Source: Actinomycetes bacterium
GTDB taxonomy: Bacteria; Actinomycetota; Acidimicrobiia; Acidimicrobiales; Ilumatobacteraceae
Assembly (NCBI GenBank): GCA_029782355.1
Contig: JAKOUY010000023.1
Span: 354,711-418,710 of the forward strand
Direction: 5' to 3'
DNA: 64,000 nt
The number at the start of each line of letters is the position of its first letter. The stretch's first letter is position 1. The notes beneath the pieces are model-generated. The model saw nothing but the letters and a program-made list of their open reading frames with translations, was not told the origin of the DNA and made no database searches. Below, one piece after another: positions 17,633 to 26,021 of this stretch. The translations under genes and the position numbers were made by a program.

Positions 17633-18921
17633 CGGGTGGGGAGGTTCAACTCGCGCAGCTGGAACGAGCCGAGCGTCGCCAGCAGGGCCGGCCAGACGCC
17701 GAGCGACGGGGACGCCTCGGAGAACCCGAAGAGCACCATGAGCACGACGAAGAGGGCGGTGAGCTTGCCCAACGGATGGCCGGCGACGACCAGTTTGGCC
17801 GCCCGGACGGCCAGCATGACCAGGCCACCGGCCAGGAGGAGGAACCCCACCCAGCCGAGGCGAAGGCGCGACTCCCAGTAGGCGCTATGGGCTTCGGCAA
17901 CCACGAATCCGATCCGCTGGTTGATGGTGACCGCCGGCTCGCCATAGAGGTTGATCCAGACCCCATGGCCGTAGCCGGCCAACGGACGGATGGCCACGGC
18001 TCGCGACACGCTGTCCCAGATGTCCGTCCGTTTCGAGAAGGTCAGGTCCTTGCCGGAGAGCTCCACGGCGTTGGCGAAGATCGCCCATCCGGCTGCGACG
18101 AGGACGGCCACGCCGCCGAGGGCGAGCACACCGGAGGCGCGTCCCAGCGTCTGCTTCATGCGCGGATACCGGTCGATGAGGTAGGCGGTGCCGAGCATCA
18201 CCGCCAGGCAGGACAGCCCCGTCGTGGTCTCGCCGACGAGCAGCATGACCACGACACCGGCGACGAACCACCGCCGGGTGTGCTGGCGCGGATGGAAGGT
18301 CAGCACCATGGCCGTCGTCATCAGCACACACATGGCCATGGCGTTCTTGTGGATGAACGCCCCGTCGAGTCCGCGGGCCCCCTCCGAGGTGTGATAGGCC
18401 AGGCCGGGGCGGATCACCAGGGTGACGAAGACCAGTCCGATGGCGATCTGGCCGGCGATCATCACGCAGTCGTGGAGATCCTGCCAGCGGACGAACTGCG
18501 CCAGCGCGACGAGCGCCACGAGCGTCGAGTCGAGGATCAACGACTCGTTCATCCACCCCGATTGGTTGACTGCCCAGGCGTACGAGGCGATCGACCAGAC
18601 CAGGTAGCCGATCGCCCAGAACGGGATCCACATGCTCACCCGACGCCCCGCCGGCAACAGCAGCAACGTCAGCGCGACGAAGCCGCCCAACATCGCTGCG
18701 TAGAGCAGCGCCGGTAGGCGGTACAGGTCGTAGTACGCCCCGTAGCCGGTGAGCAGGATGGTCACCAGGCCGATCCCGGCGATCGTCAGCCACAACGGAC
18801 TGTCCCGCTCGAACATGCCGGTCGAGCGGACGTCCTGCTGACGCGTCTCCCCGGTGGAACGCGAGTGGCGTGATGGCGGGCGTCGACGGTCGCGGCGCGC
18901 CCGGACGGGCGGTGCGGTCAC
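17581..18921 (-). CDS. O-antigen ligase / Wzy-type polymerase family membrane protein
   Basis: A 446-residue membrane protein with about eleven helices and a large loop between late helices, the layout of Wzy polymerases and WaaL ligases. The GYGHGVWINLYGE segment followed by AHSAYWESRLRLGWVGF (His in the loop) matches the Wzy_C/O-antigen-ligase domain. It would join repeat units or attach the glycan. Start GTG 18921 forms a GTGA overlap with the upstream Wzz gene; ATG 18816 (MFERDSPLW) is an alternative. Its last 52 bases are antisense to the acyltransferase gene. Confidence 0.85.
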   Translation of the reverse strand: MTAPPVRARRDRRRPPSRHSRSTGETRQQDVRSTGMFERDSPLWLTIAGIGLVTILLTGYGAYYDLYRLPALLYAAMLGGFVALTLLLLPAGRRVSMWIPFWAIGYLVWSIASYAWAVNQSGWMNESLILDSTLVALVALAQFVRWQDLHDCVMIAGQIAIGLVFVTLVIRPGLAYHTSEGARGLDGAFIHKNAMAMCVLMTTAMVLTFHPRQHTRRWFVAGVVVMLLVGETTTGLSCLAVMLGTAYLIDRYPRMKQTLGRASGVLALGGVAVLVAAGWAIFANAVELSGKDLTFSKRTDIWDSVSRAVAIRPLAGYGHGVWINLYGEPAVTINQRIGFVVAEAHSAYWESRLRLGWVGFLLLAGGLVMLAVRAAKLVVAGHPLGKLTALFVVLMVLFGFSEASPSLGVWPALLATLGSFQLRELNLPTRQAVGAAPSRRSPIRRP

Positions 18922-20438
18922 CGCCGGGATCGGACTCGTCGCCGCAGCGGCCGGTCCGGCGCAGGAGTGACGACGGCCACCGTGGTCACATCCGGCTGAC
19001 CGGCGATGGCGTCGGCAACGTTGGCCAGCTCGCGTTTGGGTTGGTTGCCGAGCGGCACGGCCAGCACGAGCGAGTCGGCGGTCTCGGCGAAGTGCACCGC
19101 TGCGGCCGAACCGAGGATCTCGCCGCAGCGGACCACGACGATGTCGACCACGCCGTCGAGGCGTTCGATGACCGCGTCGGCATCGCGCCGACGGGTTGCC
19201 ATGGTGCCGGTGAGATCGGTGGCTGCGGCGACCTGCAGCTTGTCGATGGCGGTCGCCCGCAGGGGCAAGCCGTTCCGGGCTGCTCCGTTGGACGACATGG
19301 TGCGGAAGGCATCCGCCAGCTCGCCGTTGGTCGGGTGGGCGTCGACCAGCACGGTGGTCGATCCGCCCTCGGCGAAGCGATTGGCGAGCGCCCCGGCGAG
19401 AGCCAACTCCGTGGATCCCCGGGCCGTTCCGCCGACCGCGACGATCAGGGAGCGATGGCGGCGCGTCTCCTGGTCGACGCGGACTCGGACCAGATCGACC
19501 AGCGACCGTGATCCCCGACTCAGCTGCGGCTCGTCGACGGCCTGGGCGACCGAGCTGTGCTGTCGAGCGTTGAACTCACCCAGCACGGGGGTGTCGAGAA
19601 TGCCGCCGACCTCGGCTTCGTCGAGCACCCAGCGGCTCAGCCGGGCTCGGACCGCGCACGCCACGATCCCGATGAACGCCCCGGCCAGCACGCCCTCGGC
19701 GAGCGGCTTCTTGCGCGAGAAGACCTGCGGCTGACGCGGCGCTACGGCGGCTTGGACGAGCCGGCTGTTGACGGCAACCGGTGCACCGAGCTCGAGCTGG
19801 AGCCGGCTGTCATTGAGCGACTCGAGTTGTTGACGAAGCGTGGCTTGTTGGGAGACCAGGTTGGGAAAGAGCTGCTCGACCATCGGGATGGCCTGGTTGC
19901 CCGGTGCCGAGGTCTTCTGGAGGTAGGCGGCCATCCGCGTGGCGATCTCCGAGTCGACGCTGCTCAGCTGATCGTTGACCTTCTGGATCTGGTCCTTGAT
20001 CGGCTTGAGTCGTTCCTGGTCGGTCTGCACGGCGCCTTGGGTGACGGTCTGGAGATAGGCGTCGACCACGGCCTGCGCCTTGCGTTGCGCGCCGGCCGGC
20101 GTGGGATCGTCGGCCGAGACCTCGACCACGTCACTGAGCGGCACCTGCTGGATCGTCAGGCTCTGGCGCAGCTCGTCGGTCGTGATCCGGCCATCGAGTC
20201 GGCGCACGGCGGCGACCGCGTTGCTCTCGCTTCCGATGGTCACCATCTGGCTGGCGACGAATCGATCCGTCCCGACGCCCGACGATCCGGCCGGTTGGAC
20301 GAGGACGAGGGCCGACGATCGGTAGGTGATCGGGTGGCGTCGGCTGATCAGGTAACCGCCGAAGGTGCCGAGGAAGACGAAGATGAGCGCCAGCCACCAG
20401 TACCGCTTCAACGCGTTGAATGCAAACGACAGCTCCAC
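18918..20438 (-). CDS. Wzz-type chain-length regulator fused to a degenerate BY-kinase-like domain
   Basis: A 506-residue polysaccharide copolymerase. Residues 13-32 form the first helix, an extracytoplasmic coiled-coil region runs to about 240, and a second helix lies near 247-265. The cytoplasmic part resembles CpsD/Wzc NTPases but its motifs are decayed. The P-loop position reads GGTARGST (336-343) without lysine, VLVDAHP replaces the Walker A' region, and VVVRCGEIL stands where Walker B should be. There is no C-terminal tyrosine cluster; the tail is arginine-rich. It probably acts as a structural scaffold. The start is GTG 20438, six bases after GAGGAG; a TTG two codons upstream is too close to that site. 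Confidence 0.82.
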   Translation of the reverse strand: MELSFAFNALKRYWWLALIFVFLGTFGGYLISRRHPITYRSSALVLVQPAGSSGVGTDRFVASQMVTIGSESNAVAAVRRLDGRITTDELRQSLTIQQVPLSDVVEVSADDPTPAGAQRKAQAVVDAYLQTVTQGAVQTDQERLKPIKDQIQKVNDQLSSVDSEIATRMAAYLQKTSAPGNQAIPMVEQLFPNLVSQQATLRQQLESLNDSRLQLELGAPVAVNSRLVQAAVAPRQPQVFSRKKPLAEGVLAGAFIGIVACAVRARLSRWVLDEAEVGGILDTPVLGEFNARQHSSVAQAVDEPQLSRGSRSLVDLVRVRVDQETRRHRSLIVAVGGTARGSTELALAGALANRFAEGGSTTVLVDAHPTNGELADAFRTMSSNGAARNGLPLRATAIDKLQVAAATDLTGTMATRRRDADAVIERLDGVVDIVVVRCGEILGSAAAVHFAETADSLVLAVPLGNQPKRELANVADAIAGQPDVTTVAVVTPAPDRPLRRRVRSRR

Positions 20439-20530
20439 GAACAACTCCTCGTCAGGGGGACGGCTGATCCTCGGACGCGGTCGCGATGCTCCGACAGGTC
20501 ACGTTCCAGTTCGGCCCACGAACCGGTGTC

Positions 20531-20536
20531 AGCGTA
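20531..20536 (-). promoter_or_regulatory. Putative -10 box TACGCT upstream of the Wzz gene
   Basis: This lies in the 157-base gap between the minus-strand glycosyltransferase and the Wzz-type gene, about 92 nt before the GTG. No convincing -35 was seen. The rest of the gap shows no other feature I can name. Confidence 0.3.
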
Positions 20537-20595
20537 CCGCGTGCCCGGTCTCCCAGGTCATCGCGGCCGTGATGTGGCGGGAGACGGCGGCGCCG

Positions 20596-21519
20596 TCAGT
20601 GGTGACGCATCCGCACGCCGCCGACACCGAGCATCAGGCCGACGCCGTTGCCGGCCAGGGCCAACGCCCAGCGCCACTGCGGGGCACGTCGCCCGGCCAG
20701 CCGGACGAACGGGTGGGCCAGGCCGCGCCCGACGCGGCGACCGCCGCGGAGCAGCAGTCGGATGCCGCCGACGGCGCCGGTCTGCCGGTCGATCTCGGCC
20801 TCGTTGTTCCCCAGCCACATCTGCCGCCACAGCTGGTAGGACAAGGTGCAGCGCGCCGGGTCCAGCGGCTCGAGCACCACACTGGATGCGGCGAAGCGGA
20901 CCTGTGCCCCTGCGGCACGGGCGTCGGCCAGGAAGACCATGTCCTCGCCGCCGGTCACGCCGAGCTCGCGGCGGAAGGCCACCTGGTGATCTGCCAGCCA
21001 CCCCGAACGGAGCAGCACGTTGGCCACGTTCCCCAGCGTCGGGTCGCTCGCGTCCGGGTACTGCGCGTTCTCGGCGAGAAACGGTTCCGAGCGAAGCCAC
21101 CGCGGCGCGTCGTCCGGGGCGACGAATTGACGGTGGCCGACCACGATCGCTGCGCCGGTCGAGCGGGCGATCCGCAGGAGCTCCGGAACCCACCCCGCAC
21201 GTGGAAGGCAATCGTCATCGATGCAGGCGACGTACGGGGCCAGCTCCCGTGCCACCGAGATGGCTCGGTTGCGGGCGACGGACACGTCCCCGGATGCGGT
21301 CGACTCGTACCGCAGCGTGACGTCCGGACCGAGCGACGCCCGAGCCGCGGACACCACGGCTGCGGCCTCGCGTTCCGGGCTGTCGTCCACCACGACGATG
21401 GCCGACACGACGCCATCCTTCGCCGACTCCGACTCGGCGATGGTGCGGAGCAGCTCGTGCAGTTGTGCCGGTCGGCGGTAGGTGCAGATGGCGATCGCCA
21501 CCGTCGTCGGGTCGGTCAC
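20596..21519 (-). CDS. Family 2 glycosyltransferase
   Basis: A 307-residue GT-A enzyme. VAIAICTYRRPAQLHELLRTI at the N-terminus, a VVVDDSPE nucleotide-binding motif near residue 46, and YVACIDDDCLPRAGWVPEL with the DDD metal-binding motif near residue 100 are typical. GGEDMVFLADARAAG carries the candidate catalytic ED pair. It probably extends the repeat unit on the cytoplasmic side. It starts at GTG 21519, overlapping the upstream acetyltransferase stop by four bases. Confidence 0.88.
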   Translation of the reverse strand: MTDPTTVAIAICTYRRPAQLHELLRTIAESESAKDGVVSAIVVVDDSPEREAAAVVSAARASLGPDVTLRYESTASGDVSVARNRAISVARELAPYVACIDDDCLPRAGWVPELLRIARSTGAAIVVGHRQFVAPDDAPRWLRSEPFLAENAQYPDASDPTLGNVANVLLRSGWLADHQVAFRRELGVTGGEDMVFLADARAAGAQVRFAASSVVLEPLDPARCTLSYQLWRQMWLGNNEAEIDRQTGAVGGIRLLLRGGRRVGRGLAHPFVRLAGRRAPQWRWALALAGNGVGLMLGVGGVRMRHH

Positions 21520-22073
21520 TCGGATTCCCTCGGGGGCAGCAGTCGCGCCGGCGCACCGACGACCGTTCCGCCGGGCGGGATGTCGGACAGCACGACTGCG
21601 TTCGCCCCGACGCTGACGTCGCTGCCGAGCCGGACTGCTCCGAGGATCTTGGCCCCGGCGCCGATGTTGACGCGATCGCCGATGGTGGGCGCGTCGTGCG
21701 GTCGATCCAGGTGGCGGTTCCCGATGGTGACGCCTTGGCGGATGATGCAGTCATTGCCGATCGAGGCATTCCCATGGACGACGATGCCGCCCTGGTGCTC
21801 GATCCGCACTCGTCGACCGATGACGGCCGAGAAGGGCAGCTCGATGCCGTAGCGGTTGCGGACTCGCCGGAACAACGCCCGGTACAGGATGCTGAACGGA
21901 GCGCGCACGAGTGGCTGGCGGATATCCATCCGCCAGACCCCGAAGCGGTACACGGCCAGGGCGCGGAACCCCGGCAGGGTCCAGTCCCGGTCATGGCAGC
22001 GGAAGTCCTCGGCGATCACCCGCTGCAGATCGGCAGCTGGCCACCGGACGGACCTCGGCGTCAGCCCGCTCAT
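21516..22073 (-). CDS. Serine-acetyltransferase-like hexapeptide acetyltransferase
   Basis: A 185-residue left-handed-beta-helix protein with hexapeptide repeats (IGNDCIIRQGVTIGN, IGDRVNIGAGAKILGAVRLG, VGANAVVLSDIPPG). It looks like the CysE/WcaB group used to O-acetylate glycans. It lacks the long helical N-domain of true CysE, so a polysaccharide or sugar-nucleotide acceptor fits the context better than serine. The start is ATG 22073, six nt after a strong TATACT box. Confidence 0.85.
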   Translation of the reverse strand: MSGLTPRSVRWPAADLQRVIAEDFRCHDRDWTLPGFRALAVYRFGVWRMDIRQPLVRAPFSILYRALFRRVRNRYGIELPFSAVIGRRVRIEHQGGIVVHGNASIGNDCIIRQGVTIGNRHLDRPHDAPTIGDRVNIGAGAKILGAVRLGSDVSVGANAVVLSDIPPGGTVVGAPARLLPPRESE

Positions 22074-22079
22074 GCGCCG

Positions 22080-22085
22080 AGTATA
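22080..22085 (-). promoter_or_regulatory. Putative -10 box TATACT of the acetyltransferase-glycosyltransferase pair
   Basis: On the minus strand TATACT, close to the ideal -10, ends 6 nt before ATG 22073. The message would be leaderless and cover the two overlapping genes downstream. Confidence 0.6.
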
Positions 22086-22122
22086 CGGGACCGGCTTTGC
22101 GCTGGTCCCGGAGCCCGCCGGC

Positions 22123-23298
22123 CTACGTCCGGGCGACCGAGAGCAGATGGTCGACGCGCCGCTGGTAGGTGAGGTCGAAGGTGTGGCGCGTGGCGAACTG
22201 CCGGGCCAGGCTCGACGCCCGCTGCAGCTCGTCCGGTTGCTGGGCGAGCCTCGTGATGCGCGACGCCAGCGCACCGACGTCACCGAGTGGCACGGTCCAG
22301 GCCGCCGAGGACTGCCGGGACATCCCGACCAGGGCCTCGTTGGCGAAGCCGACGATCGGGGTGCCACAGGCCAGCGTCTCCAGGTACGTGCACGACGGAT
22401 CGCCCTGCGGATGCGGACAGACGAACAGGTCTGCCGTCGTCCGCACCGTCGGCATCAGCACGTCCTCGAACGCGACGGCTCCGTGGAGGGTGACGAGATC
22501 ACCCAACCTGAACCGGTCGACATCAGCGTGGAGCTGCCCGGCCTCCGGCCCGTCGCCGAACACGTCGAGGCGGAATGGGTGCTCCATCGAGCGCAGCACA
22601 TCCGCCAACGGGGCCAGGAACTGAGTCCCTTTGACTCGGTCGAGACGCCCGGAGAAGACGAGCCGGGTCGGTGCTGCCGAGGCATAGCGTTCGGCTCGCA
22701 ACCGTTGGTCATGGTCGGTGGCGATCATGTCGTCACGTACGCGGCTGTCGAAGTACAACAGTGGGCTCGGACTGAGATGAGACAGCTCGTCGTACGTCGG
22801 CGTACCGTTGCACTGCAGGCCGGCTGCTCGGGCGATGGCGGCGTGCGATCGTCTCCGGCCGGTGCGCAGCCACTGGAGGGCACGCGCCTTGCGCCACCAG
22901 GCCAAGTCGGATACTCGGATCTGTTGGCGAGACGTCCGTTCGGAGTACTCCGTGATGTACACGAGCGGCACGCCAGCATGTTCCGCACGTGTACTCAGCG
23001 ACCGGTAACGGTGCCCGGCGGCGCTGAGCACGACGGCTGGATGATCGTCGAACAGGGAGTCGTCCAACCGATCATGCGACAGGCTGCGGATCCGAAACGG
23101 CAGGGTGCGCCGCGGCACCCGAATCGTTGAGAACGGACTGGTCAGGGGGACGACGTCGTTGACGACCTCCACGTCGCCCGGCCACAGACGCGCGTACTGG
23201 AGCAGTTCTTGGAGAAGCTTCTCCGAGGCCACCACGTCGTCGCCATCGAGGGTCAAGGCTGCCCATAGCACGACGCGCAGCAGTGGTTGGCCCGTCAT
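22123..23298 (-). CDS. Family 4-type (GT-B) glycosyltransferase
   Basis: A 391-residue GT-B glycosyltransferase. The C-terminal half carries RLVFSGRLDRVKGTQFLAP (donor-domain opening), FRLDVFGDGPEAGQL and, in place of the usual EGxP loop, HPQGDPSCTYLETLACGTPIV containing the acidic E of the E-x7-E motif. The N-terminal half is divergent. It presumably adds one sugar of the repeat unit. ATG start with TACGGT 9 nt upstream at 23308-23313. Confidence 0.85.
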   Translation of the reverse strand: MTGQPLLRVVLWAALTLDGDDVVASEKLLQELLQYARLWPGDVEVVNDVVPLTSPFSTIRVPRRTLPFRIRSLSHDRLDDSLFDDHPAVVLSAAGHRYRSLSTRAEHAGVPLVYITEYSERTSRQQIRVSDLAWWRKARALQWLRTGRRRSHAAIARAAGLQCNGTPTYDELSHLSPSPLLYFDSRVRDDMIATDHDQRLRAERYASAAPTRLVFSGRLDRVKGTQFLAPLADVLRSMEHPFRLDVFGDGPEAGQLHADVDRFRLGDLVTLHGAVAFEDVLMPTVRTTADLFVCPHPQGDPSCTYLETLACGTPIVGFANEALVGMSRQSSAAWTVPLGDVGALASRITRLAQQPDELQRASSLARQFATRHTFDLTYQRRVDHLLSVART

Positions 23299-23307
23299 CG
23301 GCCGTTC

Positions 23308-23313
23308 ACCGTA
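23308..23313 (-). promoter_or_regulatory. Putative -10 box TACGGT of the GT-B gene
   Basis: Read on the minus strand, TACGGT ends 9 nt before ATG 23298. No ribosome-binding site lies between. Confidence 0.4.
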
Positions 23314-23334
23314 GCAACGCCCACGATCGATGCG

Positions 23335-24594
23335 TCAGGCGGCCGGTGCTGGCTGTGGACGAACGCGATGGGTGCGATACAGCGCCGTCCACAGGGCGGT
23401 GGCTGCAACGAAGTCGGAGATGTAGGTGCCGACGACCGCCCCGCGCCACGAGTACCTCGGGATCAGGAGCACGTACGAGGTGATGCCGATCACGGCCGGG
23501 AACGCCATGGCGACCAGGCGGAGGCCGGTCCGACCCAGCCCGGCCAGCGCGCTGGGCGGGAACTGGCACATCGCTCGCAGCACCAGCACGGGTGCCAGCC
23601 ACCGGGCGATCTCGGCCGACTCCTTGAACCCACCACCCCCGAGGTATGGAAGTGCCCAGGATGCGCAGAGCGCGACGGTGACCGCGGCAACCGCGGCGTA
23701 GGCCACCGCCCGGACCGTGTATCGGACCGTCCGGCGCATCACGTCGCCGGCGCGTGGATCGAGGAACGTCCGGTAGGTCGAGTTGACGACGGCGCTCAGC
23801 GGGACCACGGCCAGCTCGAACACTCGGTAGGCGGCCGAGTACCATCCGAGGTCGCGGGTCATGTTGAGCGCCGACATGGTCAACTTGTCGCCTGAATCGT
23901 GGGCGTTCGAGATCCAGATCGTCGCCGTGTAGGTCAGCGAGGCGCGGGCGTGGGGCGCCTGCGGTGCCCCGAGTCGCCGGTGGATCTTGAGCCGGTGGGT
24001 CGCCCATCCGAACAGCACGACGCCGAGGACCACCGAACCGAGCATGTAGGCGATCGCGTACGAGCGGATCGTCAGGTGATGGGTGAGGTCGAGGCCGACG
24101 ATCGTCGCGACTTTCACGACGTTCGCCACCACCTGGATGCCCACCGTCGCGGCGAAGCCTTCGCAGGCCCAGCGAAGCGTCGATGCCAGTTGGGTCAGTC
24201 CCACGCCCACCAGTTCGCCGACCGTGAACAGCGCCACGGTGGACAACGGCATGGACGGGACCAACCAGTGGGCCAGGACGACGATCGAGGTGATCGTGAT
24301 CACTTCGAGCGACGCAAGGAGGCCGAAGAAGGGGCCGGCCACGTCCTGCGGCGACGATCGCATCCCGAACTGCAGGAACGCCAGACCAGGCCCGACGGTG
24401 GCGAGCGAGACACCGAGGCCGATGAGCGCGTAAGCGGCGACGAAGATGCCGTAGCCGCCAGGCCCGAGACGACGGCTGAGCAACATGAACGAGACCAGCG
24501 AGGCAACCATGTTGGTGACCTGGACCAGCAGGCTGAGCGCGGCGTCGCGCACCCCGGCTCGCTGCGCCAGGCGACGCCGGATCGCCGAGATCAT
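23335..24594 (-). CDS. Oligosaccharide flippase (Wzx/MOP superfamily)
   Basis: A 419-residue membrane protein with about twelve to fourteen helices, starting with a short basic cytoplasmic tail (MISAIRRRLAQRAGVRD) and SFMLLSRRLGPGGYGIFVAAY, typical of polysaccharide-biosynthesis MOP proteins. It probably turns the undecaprenyl-linked unit to the outer leaflet, supplying the polymerase at 17581-18921. No promoter-like box was found before the ATG. Confidence 0.88.
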   Translation of the reverse strand: MISAIRRRLAQRAGVRDAALSLLVQVTNMVASLVSFMLLSRRLGPGGYGIFVAAYALIGLGVSLATVGPGLAFLQFGMRSSPQDVAGPFFGLLASLEVITITSIVVLAHWLVPSMPLSTVALFTVGELVGVGLTQLASTLRWACEGFAATVGIQVVANVVKVATIVGLDLTHHLTIRSYAIAYMLGSVVLGVVLFGWATHRLKIHRRLGAPQAPHARASLTYTATIWISNAHDSGDKLTMSALNMTRDLGWYSAAYRVFELAVVPLSAVVNSTYRTFLDPRAGDVMRRTVRYTVRAVAYAAVAAVTVALCASWALPYLGGGGFKESAEIARWLAPVLVLRAMCQFPPSALAGLGRTGLRLVAMAFPAVIGITSYVLLIPRYSWRGAVVGTYISDFVAATALWTALYRTHRVRPQPAPAA

Positions 24595-24643
24595 GTCGCC
24601 AGGCGTGATCGGGTGACGGTTGGCGGACCTGGCGTGGTCTCGA

Positions 24644-25951
24644 TCACGTGGGAGCGCCCGCCGCCGGAGCGCCGAGCCTGGCCGGGCTGCCGGTGGTCTG
24701 CCCGTCGGGGACGTCCTCGGCGAGCCGGTCTACGAAGAGATCCATGAGCGCCGACACGTTACACCGGATGTCGTAGTTCGACCGGACCTCCGCCACGGCG
24801 TGGTCGGTGAGTCGCTGCACCAGGTCGGGATCCTCGACGAGCCGGCGGATCGCGGCCGCCAGCGCCTCGGGGTCGCCTGCGGGTACGACCAGCGCAGTCT
24901 CCCCGTTCCTCGCCAACTCGGGGATGCCACTGATGTACGTGGTGACGACCGGAACCCCCCGGGCCATCGCTTCCATGATCACGATCGGCAGACCTTCGGC
25001 GAACGTGGGCAGGCAGAAGAGGTCGGCGCGACCGAGCACGTCGGCGACGTCGGCCGGCGACAGCGCACCGTGGAACACCAGCTGCTCGGACACGCCCCGG
25101 CGGGCGGCGAGGTCCTCCATCATCGCCCGCATCGGGGAATCGGGACCGACGATGTCGGCAGTGGCCGTGATCCCCGCCCGGCGCAGCAGGCCCAATGCCT
25201 CCACCATGACCAGATGGCCCTTCTCTGCCGAGAGACGGGCGACTACGCACACCCGCGGCGCCGTGGTCATCGCCAGCCCAGGTGGGCGGCGTGGAAACTT
25301 CGCCAGGTCGATCCCGCACCGCACGACGTGGATCTTGTCCCAGTCCCGTGGTCGGGCGATCCGCCACAGCTGAGCGCGGGTGTAGCTGCTGATCGCCACG
25401 ACGAAGCGGGCTGCGGCGATCTTCTCGCTCAGCAGGTTCTCGTTCTCGTTGACGAACTCGCTCCATCCGTGGACGGTCAGGCTCCACGTCCAGGGGCGAC
25501 CACGAGGCTGCACGATGTTGCCGACTTCCGCGGCGAACCACGCCACGGTCGAGCACGGCCCCCCGAAGTGGGCGTGGAGGTGGCGCGTCGGCGTGGCACG
25601 GAGCGCATCGACGATCTGGCAGGCCTCGGCGAGATAGGCGGCACGCCGAGCCAGCAGTTGCGGATCGGACGAACCTCGCCGGCGGAGCACCCGCAGGATC
25701 GTCGGGTGGCGGATCACGTAGCGGACGAAGGCCGTGGCATACGAGCGCTTGGGGATGTCCTTGAGCACGGTGGTCGTCGACGCCAGCTCGGCGAGCTCGG
25801 GTGCGGGCTGACCGCGGTTGACCGAGAACGTGGTGATCCTGGCGCCCGCGCCGCGCAGGCCGGCGACCTCTTCGTGCAAGAAGGTGTGCGTCACCGCCGG
25901 AAAGACGGACATCACATAGGCGACGTCAAAGGGTGCCGGATCAGCACTCAT
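24644..25951 (-). CDS. Family 4 glycosyltransferase (colanic-acid WcaL-like)
   Basis: A 435-residue GT-B enzyme. It begins FDVAYVMSVFPAVTHTFL, has HLHAHFGGPCSTVAWFAAE and LTVHGWSEF in the acceptor half, then VCVVARLSAEKGHLVMVEAL and PTFAEGLPIVIMEAMARGVPV with both acidic residues of the donor-binding motif. It closely resembles the glycosyltransferases of exopolysaccharide and exosortase-type loci. ATG 25951 gives the family start and follows GGAGAG; the longer frame upstream has no similarity. Confidence 0.9.
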   Translation of the reverse strand: MSADPAPFDVAYVMSVFPAVTHTFLHEEVAGLRGAGARITTFSVNRGQPAPELAELASTTTVLKDIPKRSYATAFVRYVIRHPTILRVLRRRGSSDPQLLARRAAYLAEACQIVDALRATPTRHLHAHFGGPCSTVAWFAAEVGNIVQPRGRPWTWSLTVHGWSEFVNENENLLSEKIAAARFVVAISSYTRAQLWRIARPRDWDKIHVVRCGIDLAKFPRRPPGLAMTTAPRVCVVARLSAEKGHLVMVEALGLLRRAGITATADIVGPDSPMRAMMEDLAARRGVSEQLVFHGALSPADVADVLGRADLFCLPTFAEGLPIVIMEAMARGVPVVTTYISGIPELARNGETALVVPAGDPEALAAAIRRLVEDPDLVQRLTDHAVAEVRSNYDIRCNVSALMDLFVDRLAEDVPDGQTTGSPARLGAPAAGAPT

Positions 25952-26021
25952 CGCATCACAGATCTCTCCAGCATCGTTCGGCCCGCGCCAACCGAACACT
26001 ATCGGTCCACGTCGGGCACGG

